From contig NZ_PJIQ01000009.1 in the NCBI RefSeq assembly GCF_002929745.1, forward strand, positions 62,001 to 126,000: DNA of 64,000 nucleotides. Direction: 5' to 3'. The notes beneath the pieces were generated by a model. The model was given only the letters and a program-made list of their open reading frames with translations, did not search any database and had not been told where the DNA came from. Below, piece by piece: positions 1 to 8,156 of this stretch (position 1 is its first letter; each line of letters begins with the position of its first letter). The position numbers were made by a program, and so were the translations under genes. This DNA comes from Arthrobacter sp. B1805. GTDB taxonomy: Bacteria > Actinomycetota > Actinomycetes > Actinomycetales > Micrococcaceae.

Positions 1-21
1 GCCCAGGCGCCCAAGCCCTAG
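1..21 (+). CDS. 3' end of upstream gene, probably nusA
   Basis: Only six codons (AQAPKP) and a TAG stop at 19-21 are inside the window. The assignment to the transcription factor NusA rests only on the conserved order nusA-ylxR-infB; nothing in these residues is diagnostic. The next gene starts 33 nt downstream, which fits one operon. Confidence 0.4.
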   Translation, partial: AQAPKP

Positions 22-54
22 CGCCGGTCGGCCAGCGGAACCGGAAGGGGTAGA

Positions 55-510
55 ATGGAAGGGACTGCTGTCGAGTCGCGCCCGGAAGACTCTGCTCATC
101 GAGAAGATATTGCTCATCGAGAAGATATTGCTCACCGAGAAGAGTCCGGGCACCGTCCGGAGGACACTCATCCGATACGCACCTGCGTAGGATGCCGCCG
201 GCGGGACCGCCAGTCACACGTGATGCGGGTTGTTGCACGACCGATCGACGGGCAGGATGTCGCCGTCATCGATGAGCGGCGCCGGCTATCCGGACGGGGT
301 GCTTGGCTGCATCCCGACCCGGCATGCATGGAAACGGCCGTCAAACGGAAAGCCTTCAACAGGGCCTTCCGCAAGCCGGTGGATACTGCGCAGTTCGCAG
401 CGGACTTCCAGGCACACCTGGAGCGTCGAGATGGACGCTCCGACTCACCACCGTCCTCCCGGAAAGCGGGTCAGAACCCTCATGGAAACCCGATGAGAAC
501 CCAGCGATGA
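55..510 (+). CDS. ylxR: YlxR family RNA-binding protein (DUF448)
   Basis: Small basic protein of 151 aa with the YlxR signature RTCVGCRRRD at residues 42-51, followed by the family's arginine-rich fold. YlxR proteins sit between nusA and infB and bind nucleic acid; a nucleoid-associated or RNase P-related role has been proposed in Firmicutes. The ATG at 55 has a strong SD (GGAAGGGG, 41-48). Unusual point: before the domain there is a tandem repeat of the hexapeptide AHREDI (residues about 14-29), encoded by 18-bp direct repeats. The C-terminal 30 residues are polar and probably disordered. Confidence 0.9.
   Translation: MEGTAVESRPEDSAHREDIAHREDIAHREESGHRPEDTHPIRTCVGCRRRDRQSHVMRVVARPIDGQDVAVIDERRRLSGRGAWLHPDPACMETAVKRKAFNRAFRKPVDTAQFAADFQAHLERRDGRSDSPPSSRKAGQNPHGNPMRTQR
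94..144 (+). repeat. 18-bp tandem repeat inside ylxR
   Basis: Unit GCTCATCGAGAAGATATT occurs at 94-111 and 112-129, with a partial, diverged third copy at 130-144. The unit is in frame, so copy-number change would add or remove AHREDI blocks without breaking the gene. It is much more AT-rich than its surroundings. Confidence 0.85.
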
Positions 511-634
511 GTGCGCAACGATGACCAATCCGTTGCGCTCTGCATTCGATCTACCAGACGCCCTAGCGACTGGGATCAGCAGTAGGAAATAGACGGTTCG
601 TGCCTGACTCGGTGCGGACCGAGACAGGAGAAAT

Positions 635-3574
635 GTGGCCAAGGTCCGCGTACACGAGCTCGCCAAAGAGCTCGGTATAACCTCGAAAGACGCAGTCGCA
701 AAACTGCAGGAACTGGGCGAATTCGTCCGTTCAGCCTCATCCACCATCGAGGCACCCGTCGTGAAGAAACTTCGCGGCGCGTTCCCCGATGCCGCCGGTA
801 CCAAGACCGCTGCGGCACCCTCACGCCCCGCGGCTCCCGCGTCGCCGGGCCCGAAGCCGGGTGCTGCCCAGGCTGCTCCTGAGGCATCCGCCCCGGCCGC
901 ACCTGCACCCGCCGTACCTGCACCCGCGACTCCGGCGGCTCCGCCCGCTCCGGCAGCCCCCCAGGCATCCCCGTTCTCGAACGGTGCCGCTCCAGCCGAA
1001 ACGCCGGCCGCCGCAGCACAGGTGACCCCGCCCGAGCAGGGCACCCAGAACGACGGCGCGACGCCCGGTTCACGTCCGGCCCCGCGTCCCGCCACCCCGC
1101 CCGCCGCACCGTCGGCAGGCACCACGCGTCCCTCGGGCGCCCGCCCGGGTGGAGCGCCTCGTCCGGGCAACAACCCGTTCGCACCCTCGCAGGGTATGGG
1201 TTCGCGCCGGGGGGACACCGATCGCGGAGCCGACCGTGCGTCGGACCGTCCGCCGCGTCCGGGCAACAACCCGTTCGCACCCTCGCAGGGCATGCCCCGG
1301 CCCGGTCGTCGTGACGATGCCCAGCAGCGTCCCGCCGCAGGACCCGGTGGTCCCCGTCCGGCTGCTGGTGCAGGTGGTCCCCGTCCGGCCGCTGGTGCAG
1401 GCGGACCCCGCCCCGGCGCGCCGCGTCCCGGCGCTCCCCGTCCCGGTGGTGCTCCCGGCTCGCGCCCGACCCCGGGCATGATGCCCAACCGCACCGAACG
1501 CCCCGCTGCCCCCGGCCGCGGAGCGCCCGGTGCCGGTGCTGGTGCCGGTCCGCGCCGCGGACCCGGCGGTGCGCCGAACAGCCCCAGCGGAGCACCCGCA
1601 GGCGGCGGCTTCGGTAAGGGCACCCGCGGACGCGGCGGCACTGCCGGCGCGTTCGGAAAGGGTGGAGCCGGCCGCGGCAAGCAGCGCAAGTCAAAGCGCG
1701 CGAAGCGGCAGGAACTGGAGCAGATGTCGGCTCCTTCGCTGGGTGGCGTGAGCGTACCCCGTGGCGACGGCAACACCATCGTGCGCCTGCGCCGTGGTTC
1801 CTCCATCACGGACTTCGCCGACAAGATCGAGGCGAACCCCGCCGCACTGGTCACCGTGCTGTTCCACCTCGGTGAGATGGCCACGGCGACCCAGTCCCTC
1901 GACGAGGACACCTTCGAGGTGCTCGGCACGGAACTCGGTTACAAGATCCAGGTCGTCTCGCCCGAGGACGAGGAGCGCGAGCTCCTCAGCAGCTTCGACA
2001 TCGACTTCGACGCCGAACTGGCAGCCGAGGGCGACGAGGAGCTCGAGGTGCGTCCGCCGGTCGTCACGGTCATGGGACACGTCGACCACGGTAAGACCCG
2101 ACTGCTCGATGCGATCCGTAACACCAAGGTCGTCGAGGGCGAGCACGGTGGCATCACCCAGCACATCGGTGCCTACCAGATCCAGCACGTCCACGAGGAC
2201 AGCACGCGGGCCATCACCTTCATCGACACCCCGGGCCACGAGGCGTTCACCGCCATGCGTGCCCGAGGCGCGAAGGTCACCGACATCGCCGTGCTCGTCG
2301 TCGCGGCCGACGACGGCGTCATGCCCCAGACCGTCGAGGCACTGAACCACGCACAGGCGGCCAACGTGCCGATCGTCGTGGCCGTCAACAAGATGGACAA
2401 GGAAGGCGCGAACCCGGACAAGGTCAAGGGCCAGCTCACCGAATACGGCCTGGTGCCCGAGGAGTACGGCGGCGACACGATGTTCGTGCACGTCTCCGCG
2501 CTCCAGGGCGTCGGCATCGACGAGCTCCTCGAGGCCGTCCTCCTCACGGCGGACGCGGCACTGGACATGCGGGCCAACCCGAACAAGGACGCCCGCGGCA
2601 TCGCGATCGAGGCCAACCTCGACCGCGGACGCGGCGCCGTCGCGACGGTGCTCGTGCAGTCCGGAACGCTGCATGTCGGTGACACCATCGTCGCCGGTAC
2701 CGCACACGGCCGTGTGCGTGCCATGTTCGACGAGAACGGCGACGTCGTCACGAAGGCCGAGCCGTCGCGTCCCGTGCAGGTCCTGGGTCTGTCCAACGTG
2801 CCTCGTGCCGGTGATACGTTCTTCGTCACGGACGACGAGCGCACCGCTCGCCAGATCGCCGAGAAGCGTGAGGCAGCCGACCGCAACGCGGCCCTCGCGA
2901 AGCGCCGCAAGCGGATCAGCCTCGAGGACTTCGATCAGGCTGTCGCAGAGGGCAAGGTCGACACCCTCAACCTCATCCTCAAGGGTGACGTGTCGGGTGC
3001 CGTCGAGGCCCTGGAGGACTCGCTCCTCAAGATCGACGTCGGAGAGGGCGTGCAGCTGCGCGTCATCCACCGTGGCGTCGGCGCGATCACCCAGAACGAC
3101 GTCAACCTGGCGACCGTCGACAACGCGATCATCATCGGCTTCAACGTCAAGCCGGCGGAGCGCGTCGCGGACCTTGCCGAGCGTGAGGGCGTGGATATGC
3201 GCTTCTACTCGGTCATCTACGCCGCGATCGACGACATCGAGCTCGCCCTCAAGGGCATGCTCAAGCCGGAGTACGAGGAGGTGCAGCTCGGTACCGCAGA
3301 GGTCCGCGAGGTGTTCCGTTCCTCGAAGTTCGGCAACATCGCCGGTTCGATCGTCCGTTCGGGAGTCATCCGACGCAATTCGAGGGCGCGCGTCCTGCGC
3401 GACGGCAAGGTCATCGGGGACAACCTCTCCGTGGACTCGCTCAAGCGCTTCAAGGACGACGCCACCGAGGTCCGTACCGACTTCGAGTGTGGTATCGGTC
3501 TTGGCTCCTTCAACGACGTCAAGGAAGGCGACACCATCGAGACCTTCGAGATGCGGGAGAAGCCCCGCGTCTAG
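635..3574 (+). CDS. infB: Translation initiation factor IF-2
   Basis: GTPase of 979 aa that places initiator fMet-tRNA on the 30S subunit and promotes subunit joining. The conserved IF2_N segment starts at residue 1 ([13 protein letters not shown]); residues about 55-350 are Ala/Pro/Gly/Arg low complexity; the G domain begins at G1 GHVDHGKT (481-488), followed by DTPGHE and NKMD, then domains II-IV. Start is GTG at 635 with AGGAG at 626-630. The low-complexity arm contains internal repeats ([14 protein letters not shown] twice; GGPRPAAGA several times). Such N-terminal extensions are common in actinobacterial IF2, but this one is long. Confidence 0.97.
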   Translation: MAKVRVHELAKELGITSKDAVAKLQELGEFVRSASSTIEAPVVKKLRGAFPDAAGTKTAAAPSRPAAPASPGPKPGAAQAAPEASAPAAPAPAVPAPATPAAPPAPAAPQASPFSNGAAPAETPAAAAQVTPPEQGTQNDGATPGSRPAPRPATPPAAPSAGTTRPSGARPGGAPRPGNNPFAPSQGMGSRRGDTDRGADRASDRPPRPGNNPFAPSQGMPRPGRRDDAQQRPAAGPGGPRPAAGAGGPRPAAGAGGPRPGAPRPGAPRPGGAPGSRPTPGMMPNRTERPAAPGRGAPGAGAGAGPRRGPGGAPNSPSGAPAGGGFGKGTRGRGGTAGAFGKGGAGRGKQRKSKRAKRQELEQMSAPSLGGVSVPRGDGNTIVRLRRGSSITDFADKIEANPAALVTVLFHLGEMATATQSLDEDTFEVLGTELGYKIQVVSPEDEERELLSSFDIDFDAELAAEGDEELEVRPPVVTVMGHVDHGKTRLLDAIRNTKVVEGEHGGITQHIGAYQIQHVHEDSTRAITFIDTPGHEAFTAMRARGAKVTDIAVLVVAADDGVMPQTVEALNHAQAANVPIVVAVNKMDKEGANPDKVKGQLTEYGLVPEEYGGDTMFVHVSALQGVGIDELLEAVLLTADAALDMRANPNKDARGIAIEANLDRGRGAVATVLVQSGTLHVGDTIVAGTAHGRVRAMFDENGDVVTKAEPSRPVQVLGLSNVPRAGDTFFVTDDERTARQIAEKREAADRNAALAKRRKRISLEDFDQAVAEGKVDTLNLILKGDVSGAVEALEDSLLKIDVGEGVQLRVIHRGVGAITQNDVNLATVDNAIIIGFNVKPAERVADLAEREGVDMRFYSVIYAAIDDIELALKGMLKPEYEEVQLGTAEVREVFRSSKFGNIAGSIVRSGVIRRNSRARVLRDGKVIGDNLSVDSLKRFKDDATEVRTDFECGIGLGSFNDVKEGDTIETFEMREKPRV

Positions 3575-3584
3575 CATGTAGGTC

Positions 3585-3620
3585 GGCACGGGCGCCCTGG
3601 TTCTCCGGGGCGCCCGTGCC
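3585..3620 (+). terminator. GC-rich hairpin between infB and rbfA
   Basis: Arms at 3585-3597 and 3607-3620 pair almost perfectly (GGCACGGGCGCCC against GGGCGCCCGTGCC) around a short loop. No U-tract follows, so it is more likely a processing or partial attenuation structure than a full intrinsic terminator. Confidence 0.5.
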
Positions 3621-3686
3621 TGTCGCACACCCGGAACCCCGCGAGGAGTTCCTCCACCACACCCCGCTTCAGTAGGAGTATCAGCA

Positions 3687-4124
3687 ATGGCAGATCCGGC
3701 CCGCGCCGCGCGGCTCGCGCAGCGCATCAAAGTCATCGTCGCCGAGGCGCTTCGGCGTCGCGTGAAGGACCCCCGGCTGGAAGCCGTCACCATCACGGAT
3801 GCCCGCGTCACCAACGACCTGCAGCACGCAACGCTGTACTACACGGTGCTGGGCGATCCCGAGGAGCAGCAGGCAACGCGGATGGCGCTCGAGTCCGCAC
3901 GCGGTGTGCTGCGTTCCGAGGTGGGCAAGAACATCACGGCCCGGCTGACACCCACCCTCGAGTTCGTTCCCGACGAGGTGCCGGTCAACGCCAGCCACCT
4001 CGAGGAGTTGCTGCAGAAGGCGCGCGAGCGCGACGCCGAAGTGGCAGCGATCGCGCAGGGCGCAGACTTCGCCGGCGATGCGGACCCGTACCGCACGTCC
4101 GACGACGACGACGCAGAGCGGTAG
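3687..4124 (+). CDS. rbfA: 30S ribosome-binding factor A
   Basis: 145 aa, normal for the family. RbfA is needed for late maturation of the 16S rRNA 5' end and 30S assembly. The N-terminal block ([20 protein letters not shown]) and the [23 protein letters not shown]-like core are intact. The ATG at 3687 has AGGAG about 8 nt upstream. It follows infB in the conserved infB-rbfA-truB order, but here truB is separated from it by a reverse-strand aminotransferase. Confidence 0.95.
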   Translation: MADPARAARLAQRIKVIVAEALRRRVKDPRLEAVTITDARVTNDLQHATLYYTVLGDPEEQQATRMALESARGVLRSEVGKNITARLTPTLEFVPDEVPVNASHLEELLQKARERDAEVAAIAQGADFAGDADPYRTSDDDDAER

Positions 4125-4145
4125 TCCTCCCACAGGTACTCCGCG

Positions 4146-4179
4146 AAAGGCAGTCGGCCTCCCGGTCGGCTGCCTTTTT
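4146..4179. terminator. Bidirectional intrinsic terminator between rbfA and aminotransferase
   Basis: Arms AGGCAGTCGGCC and GGTCGGCTGCCT pair around TCCC, with an A-run before and TTTTT after, so it can end transcription of rbfA and of the convergent gene. Confidence 0.85.
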
Positions 4180-4197
4180 GCGTCCCCTTCGGCGGTG

Positions 4198-5376
4198 TCA
4201 GGAGCGGGGTGGCGCGGGAAGTCGGGAGAGCCCCTCGACGAGCTCGTCCGTCCGACCGCAGAGCGCTATCCGGACCCAGCCCTCGCCCATGGATCCGAAA
4301 GCGGTGCCCGGTGCGAGGGCGACTCCCCGCTCCGAGAGGAACGTCCTCGTCCAGGTGCGGACGTCGCCACCCGTCGTGAATGAGAGGTCGGCCCACAGGT
4401 AGAACGCACCAGAGGCGTCCAGATAGTCGATGCCCAGTGAGTCCAGGACGGACGTGGCCGCATCCCGATTCGAGCGGTAGTGCTCGAGCGCCGTGGAGAC
4501 GTAGTCCTGCGGGCCCGTCAATGCCGCGAGGCCTGCGTACTGCGACGGCGCGGAGACGCAGGACACGGTCGCTTCCATGACGTTGCTGAGGAGCGGTTCC
4601 ATCCCGGGCGGCGTGACGAGGGCGCCGATGCGGAGCCCTGTGAGTCCGTAGGTCTTGGAGAGCGTGAGTGACGTGATGACGCGGGCTTCCCGTGCCTGGG
4701 GAACGGCCTCCGGACCGCCGGCATCGAATCGTGCGGGACTGACGTGCGGCACGTCGTAGGTGAAGGCTTCGTAGCACTCGTCGGAGACGATCCAGAGATC
4801 CTGCTCGTGCGCGAACCGGACGAGCTCGCGCGTCAGCTCGTGGTCGAACACCGAGCCGAGGGGGTTCGACGGCGAGTTGAGCATGAGTACCTTCGTCCGC
4901 TCCGTCACGAGGTTCCGCAGGTCCTCGATCCGCGGTTGGAAGCCGTGCTGCGGGACCAGCGGATAGAAGACGGGCACGCCGCCGAGCAGGCCGACCGTCA
5001 TGGTGAAGGTGGGGTATCCCGGATCGGGGACCAGCACCTCGTCACCGACCCCGATGAGGGTGCTGAGCGCCAAGTGGAGGCCTTGTTGCGCTCCGGCGAC
5101 GACGAAGACTCGCGACGGGTCGTCGTCGACTCCCGACCGGCGCGAGAACCGCTCGGAGAACGCGGCTCGGACGGGAGCGATGCCGGCATTGGGTGTGTAG
5201 TTGGTGTCATCCCGGTCCAGAGCGGCCATCGCCGCCTCCAGCACATGCCGCGCAACGGGGAAAGCCGGCTCGCCGATGCTCAGGACGATGGCATCGGGAG
5301 TAGCCCAGGCCGCTTGCGTGATCTCACGGATCTGGTTGACCGGGACATTGACCACATGGGACGGAGTGGAGGGCAT
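4198..5376 (-). CDS. PLP-dependent class I/II aminotransferase
   Basis: 392 aa, fold-type I aminotransferase. Conserved pieces: substrate-binding N-terminal loop (LSIGEPAFPV), NSPSNPLG asparagine, SDECYEAF with the PLP aspartate, and the Schiff-base lysine in SLTLSKTYGLTGLRIG. Substrate cannot be read from sequence; aspartate, N-succinyl-DAP and aromatic aminotransferases are all possible. I prefer ATG 5376 over an upstream TTG at 5400, because TACCAT lies 7 nt before it and reads as a leaderless promoter. It faces rbfA, sharing a terminator, and breaks the rbfA-truB adjacency. Confidence 0.85.
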   Translation of the reverse strand: MPSTPSHVVNVPVNQIREITQAAWATPDAIVLSIGEPAFPVARHVLEAAMAALDRDDTNYTPNAGIAPVRAAFSERFSRRSGVDDDPSRVFVVAGAQQGLHLALSTLIGVGDEVLVPDPGYPTFTMTVGLLGGVPVFYPLVPQHGFQPRIEDLRNLVTERTKVLMLNSPSNPLGSVFDHELTRELVRFAHEQDLWIVSDECYEAFTYDVPHVSPARFDAGGPEAVPQAREARVITSLTLSKTYGLTGLRIGALVTPPGMEPLLSNVMEATVSCVSAPSQYAGLAALTGPQDYVSTALEHYRSNRDAATSVLDSLGIDYLDASGAFYLWADLSFTTGGDVRTWTRTFLSERGVALAPGTAFGSMGEGWVRIALCGRTDELVEGLSRLPAPPRS

Positions 5377-5383
5377 ACGCAGG

Positions 5384-5389
5384 ATGGTA
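5384..5389 (-). promoter_or_regulatory. Leaderless -10 (TACCAT) of aminotransferase
   Basis: TANNNT hexamer on the minus strand ending 7 nt before ATG 5376; no SD between. Confidence 0.6.
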
Positions 5390-5532
5390 TCGCGGGGCAA
5401 CGGACACGACTGCTCGCATCGCGCACTCGCCGGGGGCGTGCCCGATCAGCAGGACCGGCCGCCCGGTGACAGCGGCGCCAATCGCTTCCCACCACCGTAC
5501 GGTCCGTCGCAGGGAAGCCGCACAGCGGCCCA

Positions 5533-5538
5533 TATACT
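5533..5538 (+). promoter_or_regulatory. Leaderless -10 (TATACT) of truB
   Basis: TATACT ends 7 nt before GTG 5546. GGGAGG (5539-5544) lies between but only 1 nt from the start codon, too close for an SD, so a leaderless start is the better reading. Confidence 0.65.
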
Positions 5539-5545
5539 GGGAGGC

Positions 5546-6448
5546 GTGAATTCCGGGCAGGTCCACTCAGGGCTGATCATCGTGGACAAGCCTCAGGGCT
5601 GGACCAGTCATGACGTCGTGGGGCGTATGCGCCGACTGGCTGGAACGCGGAAGGTCGGTCACGCGGGAACCCTCGACCCGATGGCAACCGGGGTCCTGGT
5701 GGTCGGCATCAACCGAGCGACGCGGCTGCTCACCTTCATCGTCGGTACCTCGAAGACGTACACGGCCACCATCCGTCTGGGGCAGTCCACCGTGACGGAC
5801 GATGCCGAGGGTGAGGTCACGGGCGGCAGCATCGCCGCTGCGGTGACCGAACAGGAGATCCGCACGGCAGTAGGCGCTCTGACCGGTGAGATCCAGCAGG
5901 TTCCGAGCAGCGTCAGCGCCATCAAGGTCAAAGGGGAACGGTCCTACGCCCGTGTCCGCTCGGGGGAGGAGGTGGTCCTGCCGGCGCGCCCTGTCACCAT
6001 CCATCGATTCGAGGTCCATGCCATACGCCGGATCAGCAACGGGCGGCTACAGGACATCGATGTCACGGTCGAGTGCAGTTCGGGCACGTACATCCGTGCC
6101 CTCGCGCGCGACCTCGGAAATGCTCTCGGCGTCGGGGGGCATTTGACAGCCTTGCGCCGGACACAGGTGGGACCGTACTCGATCGATCAGGCCCGCACTC
6201 TGGAGGAGCTCGCCGACAGCCTCGACGTACTGTCGCTCGACGAGGCCGGGCGGGCGCTCTTTCCGGTCAGGGAACTCTCGGACGCCGAAGCGGCCGATGT
6301 CTCCCATGGCAGGAAGATCGGACCGAGTCCCGAGCCGAACGTACCCGTCGCTGCATTCGCGCCGGACGGAACCCTGGTGGCTCTGCTCGAGAACCGGGGC
6401 GGAGCAGCGCGGACATCGTTGGTCTTCGCTCCGGGAGGCAAGGAATAG
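5546..6448 (+). CDS. truB: tRNA pseudouridine(55) synthase TruB
   Basis: 300 aa. Isomerises U55 to pseudouridine in the T-loop of tRNAs. The start GLIIVDKPQGWTSHDVV, the catalytic aspartate motif HAGTLDPMATGVL, and RLGQSTVTDDAEG and SSGTYIRALARDLG are all typical; a PUA-like tail follows. The open frame extends upstream to 5201, but family alignment and the TATACT element set the start at GTG 5546. The stop is 3 nt before the next gene, so truB and the two membrane proteins downstream form one transcript. Confidence 0.95.
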   Translation: MNSGQVHSGLIIVDKPQGWTSHDVVGRMRRLAGTRKVGHAGTLDPMATGVLVVGINRATRLLTFIVGTSKTYTATIRLGQSTVTDDAEGEVTGGSIAAAVTEQEIRTAVGALTGEIQQVPSSVSAIKVKGERSYARVRSGEEVVLPARPVTIHRFEVHAIRRISNGRLQDIDVTVECSSGTYIRALARDLGNALGVGGHLTALRRTQVGPYSIDQARTLEELADSLDVLSLDEAGRALFPVRELSDAEAADVSHGRKIGPSPEPNVPVAAFAPDGTLVALLENRGGAARTSLVFAPGGKE

Positions 6449-6451
6449 CCC

Positions 6452-6820
6452 ATGGATCCGTTCTTCCTCGTCGGGGCCCTGGTGTGCGCCCTTTGCGCCG
6501 TCCTCTGCATCGGCGCTGCACTCCTGCGCCAGCCGCCCAATGACATCACCATCCTCTCCACGGCCGCCGTCGAACTCTTCCTGATCGCATACGCGGTGGG
6601 TGCGCTGATCCGCCAGGTGATGGGCGAGCCCGTGCTGGGGGAAGCGTGGGAGTTCTGGGGATACCTCCTGACCGCGCTGGTGGTACCCATCGGCGCTTTC
6701 TGGTGGTCGATCCTCGAGAAGACGCGCTGGAGCAACTTCGTCCTCGCCGCCGCGGGGCTGACCGTGTTCGTCATGCTCTTCCGGATGGAGCAGATCTGGG
6801 ATGGGGTGGCTGGCCTGTGA
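6452..6820 (+). CDS. Conserved membrane protein, four TM helices predicted
   Basis: 122 aa, no family I can name. Hydrophobic segments at about residues 5-25, 35-55, 70-90 and 96-115; a charged EKTRW loop separates the last two. It starts 3 nt after truB with GGGAGGCAAGG as SD, and its TGA overlaps the next gene's GTG, so translation is probably coupled. It belongs to an accessory block lying between truB and ribF, which are neighbours in many relatives. Confidence 0.75.
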   Translation: MDPFFLVGALVCALCAVLCIGAALLRQPPNDITILSTAAVELFLIAYAVGALIRQVMGEPVLGEAWEFWGYLLTALVVPIGAFWWSILEKTRWSNFVLAAAGLTVFVMLFRMEQIWDGVAGL

Positions 6821-7293
6821 AGGACCGACGGGATGACCTACCTGAACGGGGAGCGCGCGGCGGTAGCTCGAGCGCGGCTGTCGGATCGGGCGAGCAGAGC
6901 CGAGCCACGGGTCCCGGGCGTCTGCTGATCGCGGTCTACGGAGTCTTCGCGCTGGCGGCGACGGCGCGCGCCGCCTTCCAGATCTCTACGAAGTTCGACG
7001 AGGCGCCCCTGGCCTATCTCCTCTCGGCGGTAGCCGCCGTGGTCTACATCGTCGCGACCGTCTCCCTCGCCCGGGCCGGGTCGCGTGCATACATCGTGTC
7101 CGTCGTAGCGGTCACCATAGAACTGGTGGGTGTCATCGCCGTGGGCCTGCTGAGTATCCTCGATGCGCAGGCCTTTCCCAGCGAGACCGTCTGGTCCGCT
7201 TTCGGCCGGGGATACGGATTCGTCCCGCTCATCCTGCCGATCCTCGGCCTGGCCTGGTTGCGCAGGAACAGGCCGGAGCGTGCCCAGGGCTGA
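6817..7293 (+). CDS. Membrane protein, unknown function
   Basis: 158 aa. A polar 30-residue N-terminus, then hydrophobic segments at about 35-52, 65-85, 92-115 and 130-150, ending in a positive tail (LRRNRPERAQG). I do not recognise the family. GTG 6817 overlaps the preceding stop (GTGA), so co-expression with the upstream membrane protein is likely. The open frame extends upstream inside that gene, but without membrane character or an SD. Confidence 0.7.
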   Translation: MKDRRDDLPERGARGGSSSAAVGSGEQSRATGPGRLLIAVYGVFALAATARAAFQISTKFDEAPLAYLLSAVAAVVYIVATVSLARAGSRAYIVSVVAVTIELVGVIAVGLLSILDAQAFPSETVWSAFGRGYGFVPLILPILGLAWLRRNRPERAQG

Positions 7294-7445
7294 AGTGCAG
7301 GGTCCCTCGCCCCGCAGGTGGGTGCTCCTGCCGATGCCGGCCGTCGGCGCGCGGTGACAGTCACCCCCGATTTTGGACCCCGTCGCCCACACGCTCCGTG
7401 AGAGTATGGCGCTAGAGCACCGATTCAGCCTGCCCCAGGAGCGAC

Positions 7446-8156
7446 ATGACCAGTAACAGCCCCGAGCACGACAACTCCTCATCCACGGGCCCCGACAGGC
7501 CGTCCGGGGCCGACGGACTCCGCCCCGACCGCGCGGGTGCGGCAGGCGGCCTCGGTCGGGTCCACTCGGACCCCTCGGGGGCTGAGCGCCCGACATCATC
7601 GCCGTCCGAGGCGCCGAAGGCGCCTCGGACGGAGGGAGCCACCCCGGGTGGCACTGCAACCGGCGCGGGAATCACCACGACCGACACCACGAAGGGCAAG
7701 GGCAAGGGTAAGACGGCCGGCAGGAACGCAACCTCCGGTGGCGACTGGAATGTGTTTCGCACCGTCGTCGTCCTGGTGGGCCTTGTCATCGCCGGGTTCG
7801 GCGCCTATTACCTGATCCTGGGTACGGCCGGATTGCCGGACACGGAAGCCACTCCGGTCAATCCGACCCTGGAGAACCAGTTCCGGTTCTTCTCCGCGAT
7901 GATGATCGGTGTAGGTGCCGCCTTCATCACCATCGCGATCAAGTTCCAGTGGGCGAACATGCTCTGGCTGGTGTGCCTCATGGTCTTCGTCGGCGGCATC
8001 GGGCGGGTCCTGTCGTGGGCTTTCTCGGGTACGCCCAACTACGTTCTGATCATCCTGATGGTTGTCGAGCTCGCGTTCCCTCCAGCTCTGCTCGTCTGGC
8101 ACAAATACATCGCCAAGACGAGCGATCTACGCAGGGAGTTCGCGCAGCGCAACTAG
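7446..8156 (+). CDS. DUF4345-like membrane protein
   Basis: 236 aa. Residues 1-95 are Ser/Pro/Gly/Asp-rich and probably disordered and cytoplasmic; residues about 100-225 carry four hydrophobic helices. The PTLENQFRFFSAMMIGVGAAF segment resembles DUF4345 membrane proteins. SD AGGAG lies at 7439-7443. It converges on the large surface protein with a 4-nt overlap of coding ends (8153-8156) and no visible terminator between. Confidence 0.75.
   Translation: MTSNSPEHDNSSSTGPDRPSGADGLRPDRAGAAGGLGRVHSDPSGAERPTSSPSEAPKAPRTEGATPGGTATGAGITTTDTTKGKGKGKTAGRNATSGGDWNVFRTVVVLVGLVIAGFGAYYLILGTAGLPDTEATPVNPTLENQFRFFSAMMIGVGAAFITIAIKFQWANMLWLVCLMVFVGGIGRVLSWAFSGTPNYVLIILMVVELAFPPALLVWHKYIAKTSDLRREFAQRN

Noticed and set aside
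1149..1480. Repeated [14 protein letters not shown] and GGPRPAAGA blocks as possible CRISPR or minisatellite
   Set aside because: They are coding low-complexity repeats of the IF2 arm, without spacer structure.
445..3814. Long reverse-strand open frames (494 and 707 codons) opposite infB
   Set aside because: Shadows of a GC-rich gene: they lie wholly under infB and give Pro/Gly/Arg- or Asp/Val-biased products without known domains.
5324..5566. 80-codon reverse frame between the aminotransferase and truB
   Set aside because: Overlaps both starts; no SD or -10; resemblance to enzymes not convincing.
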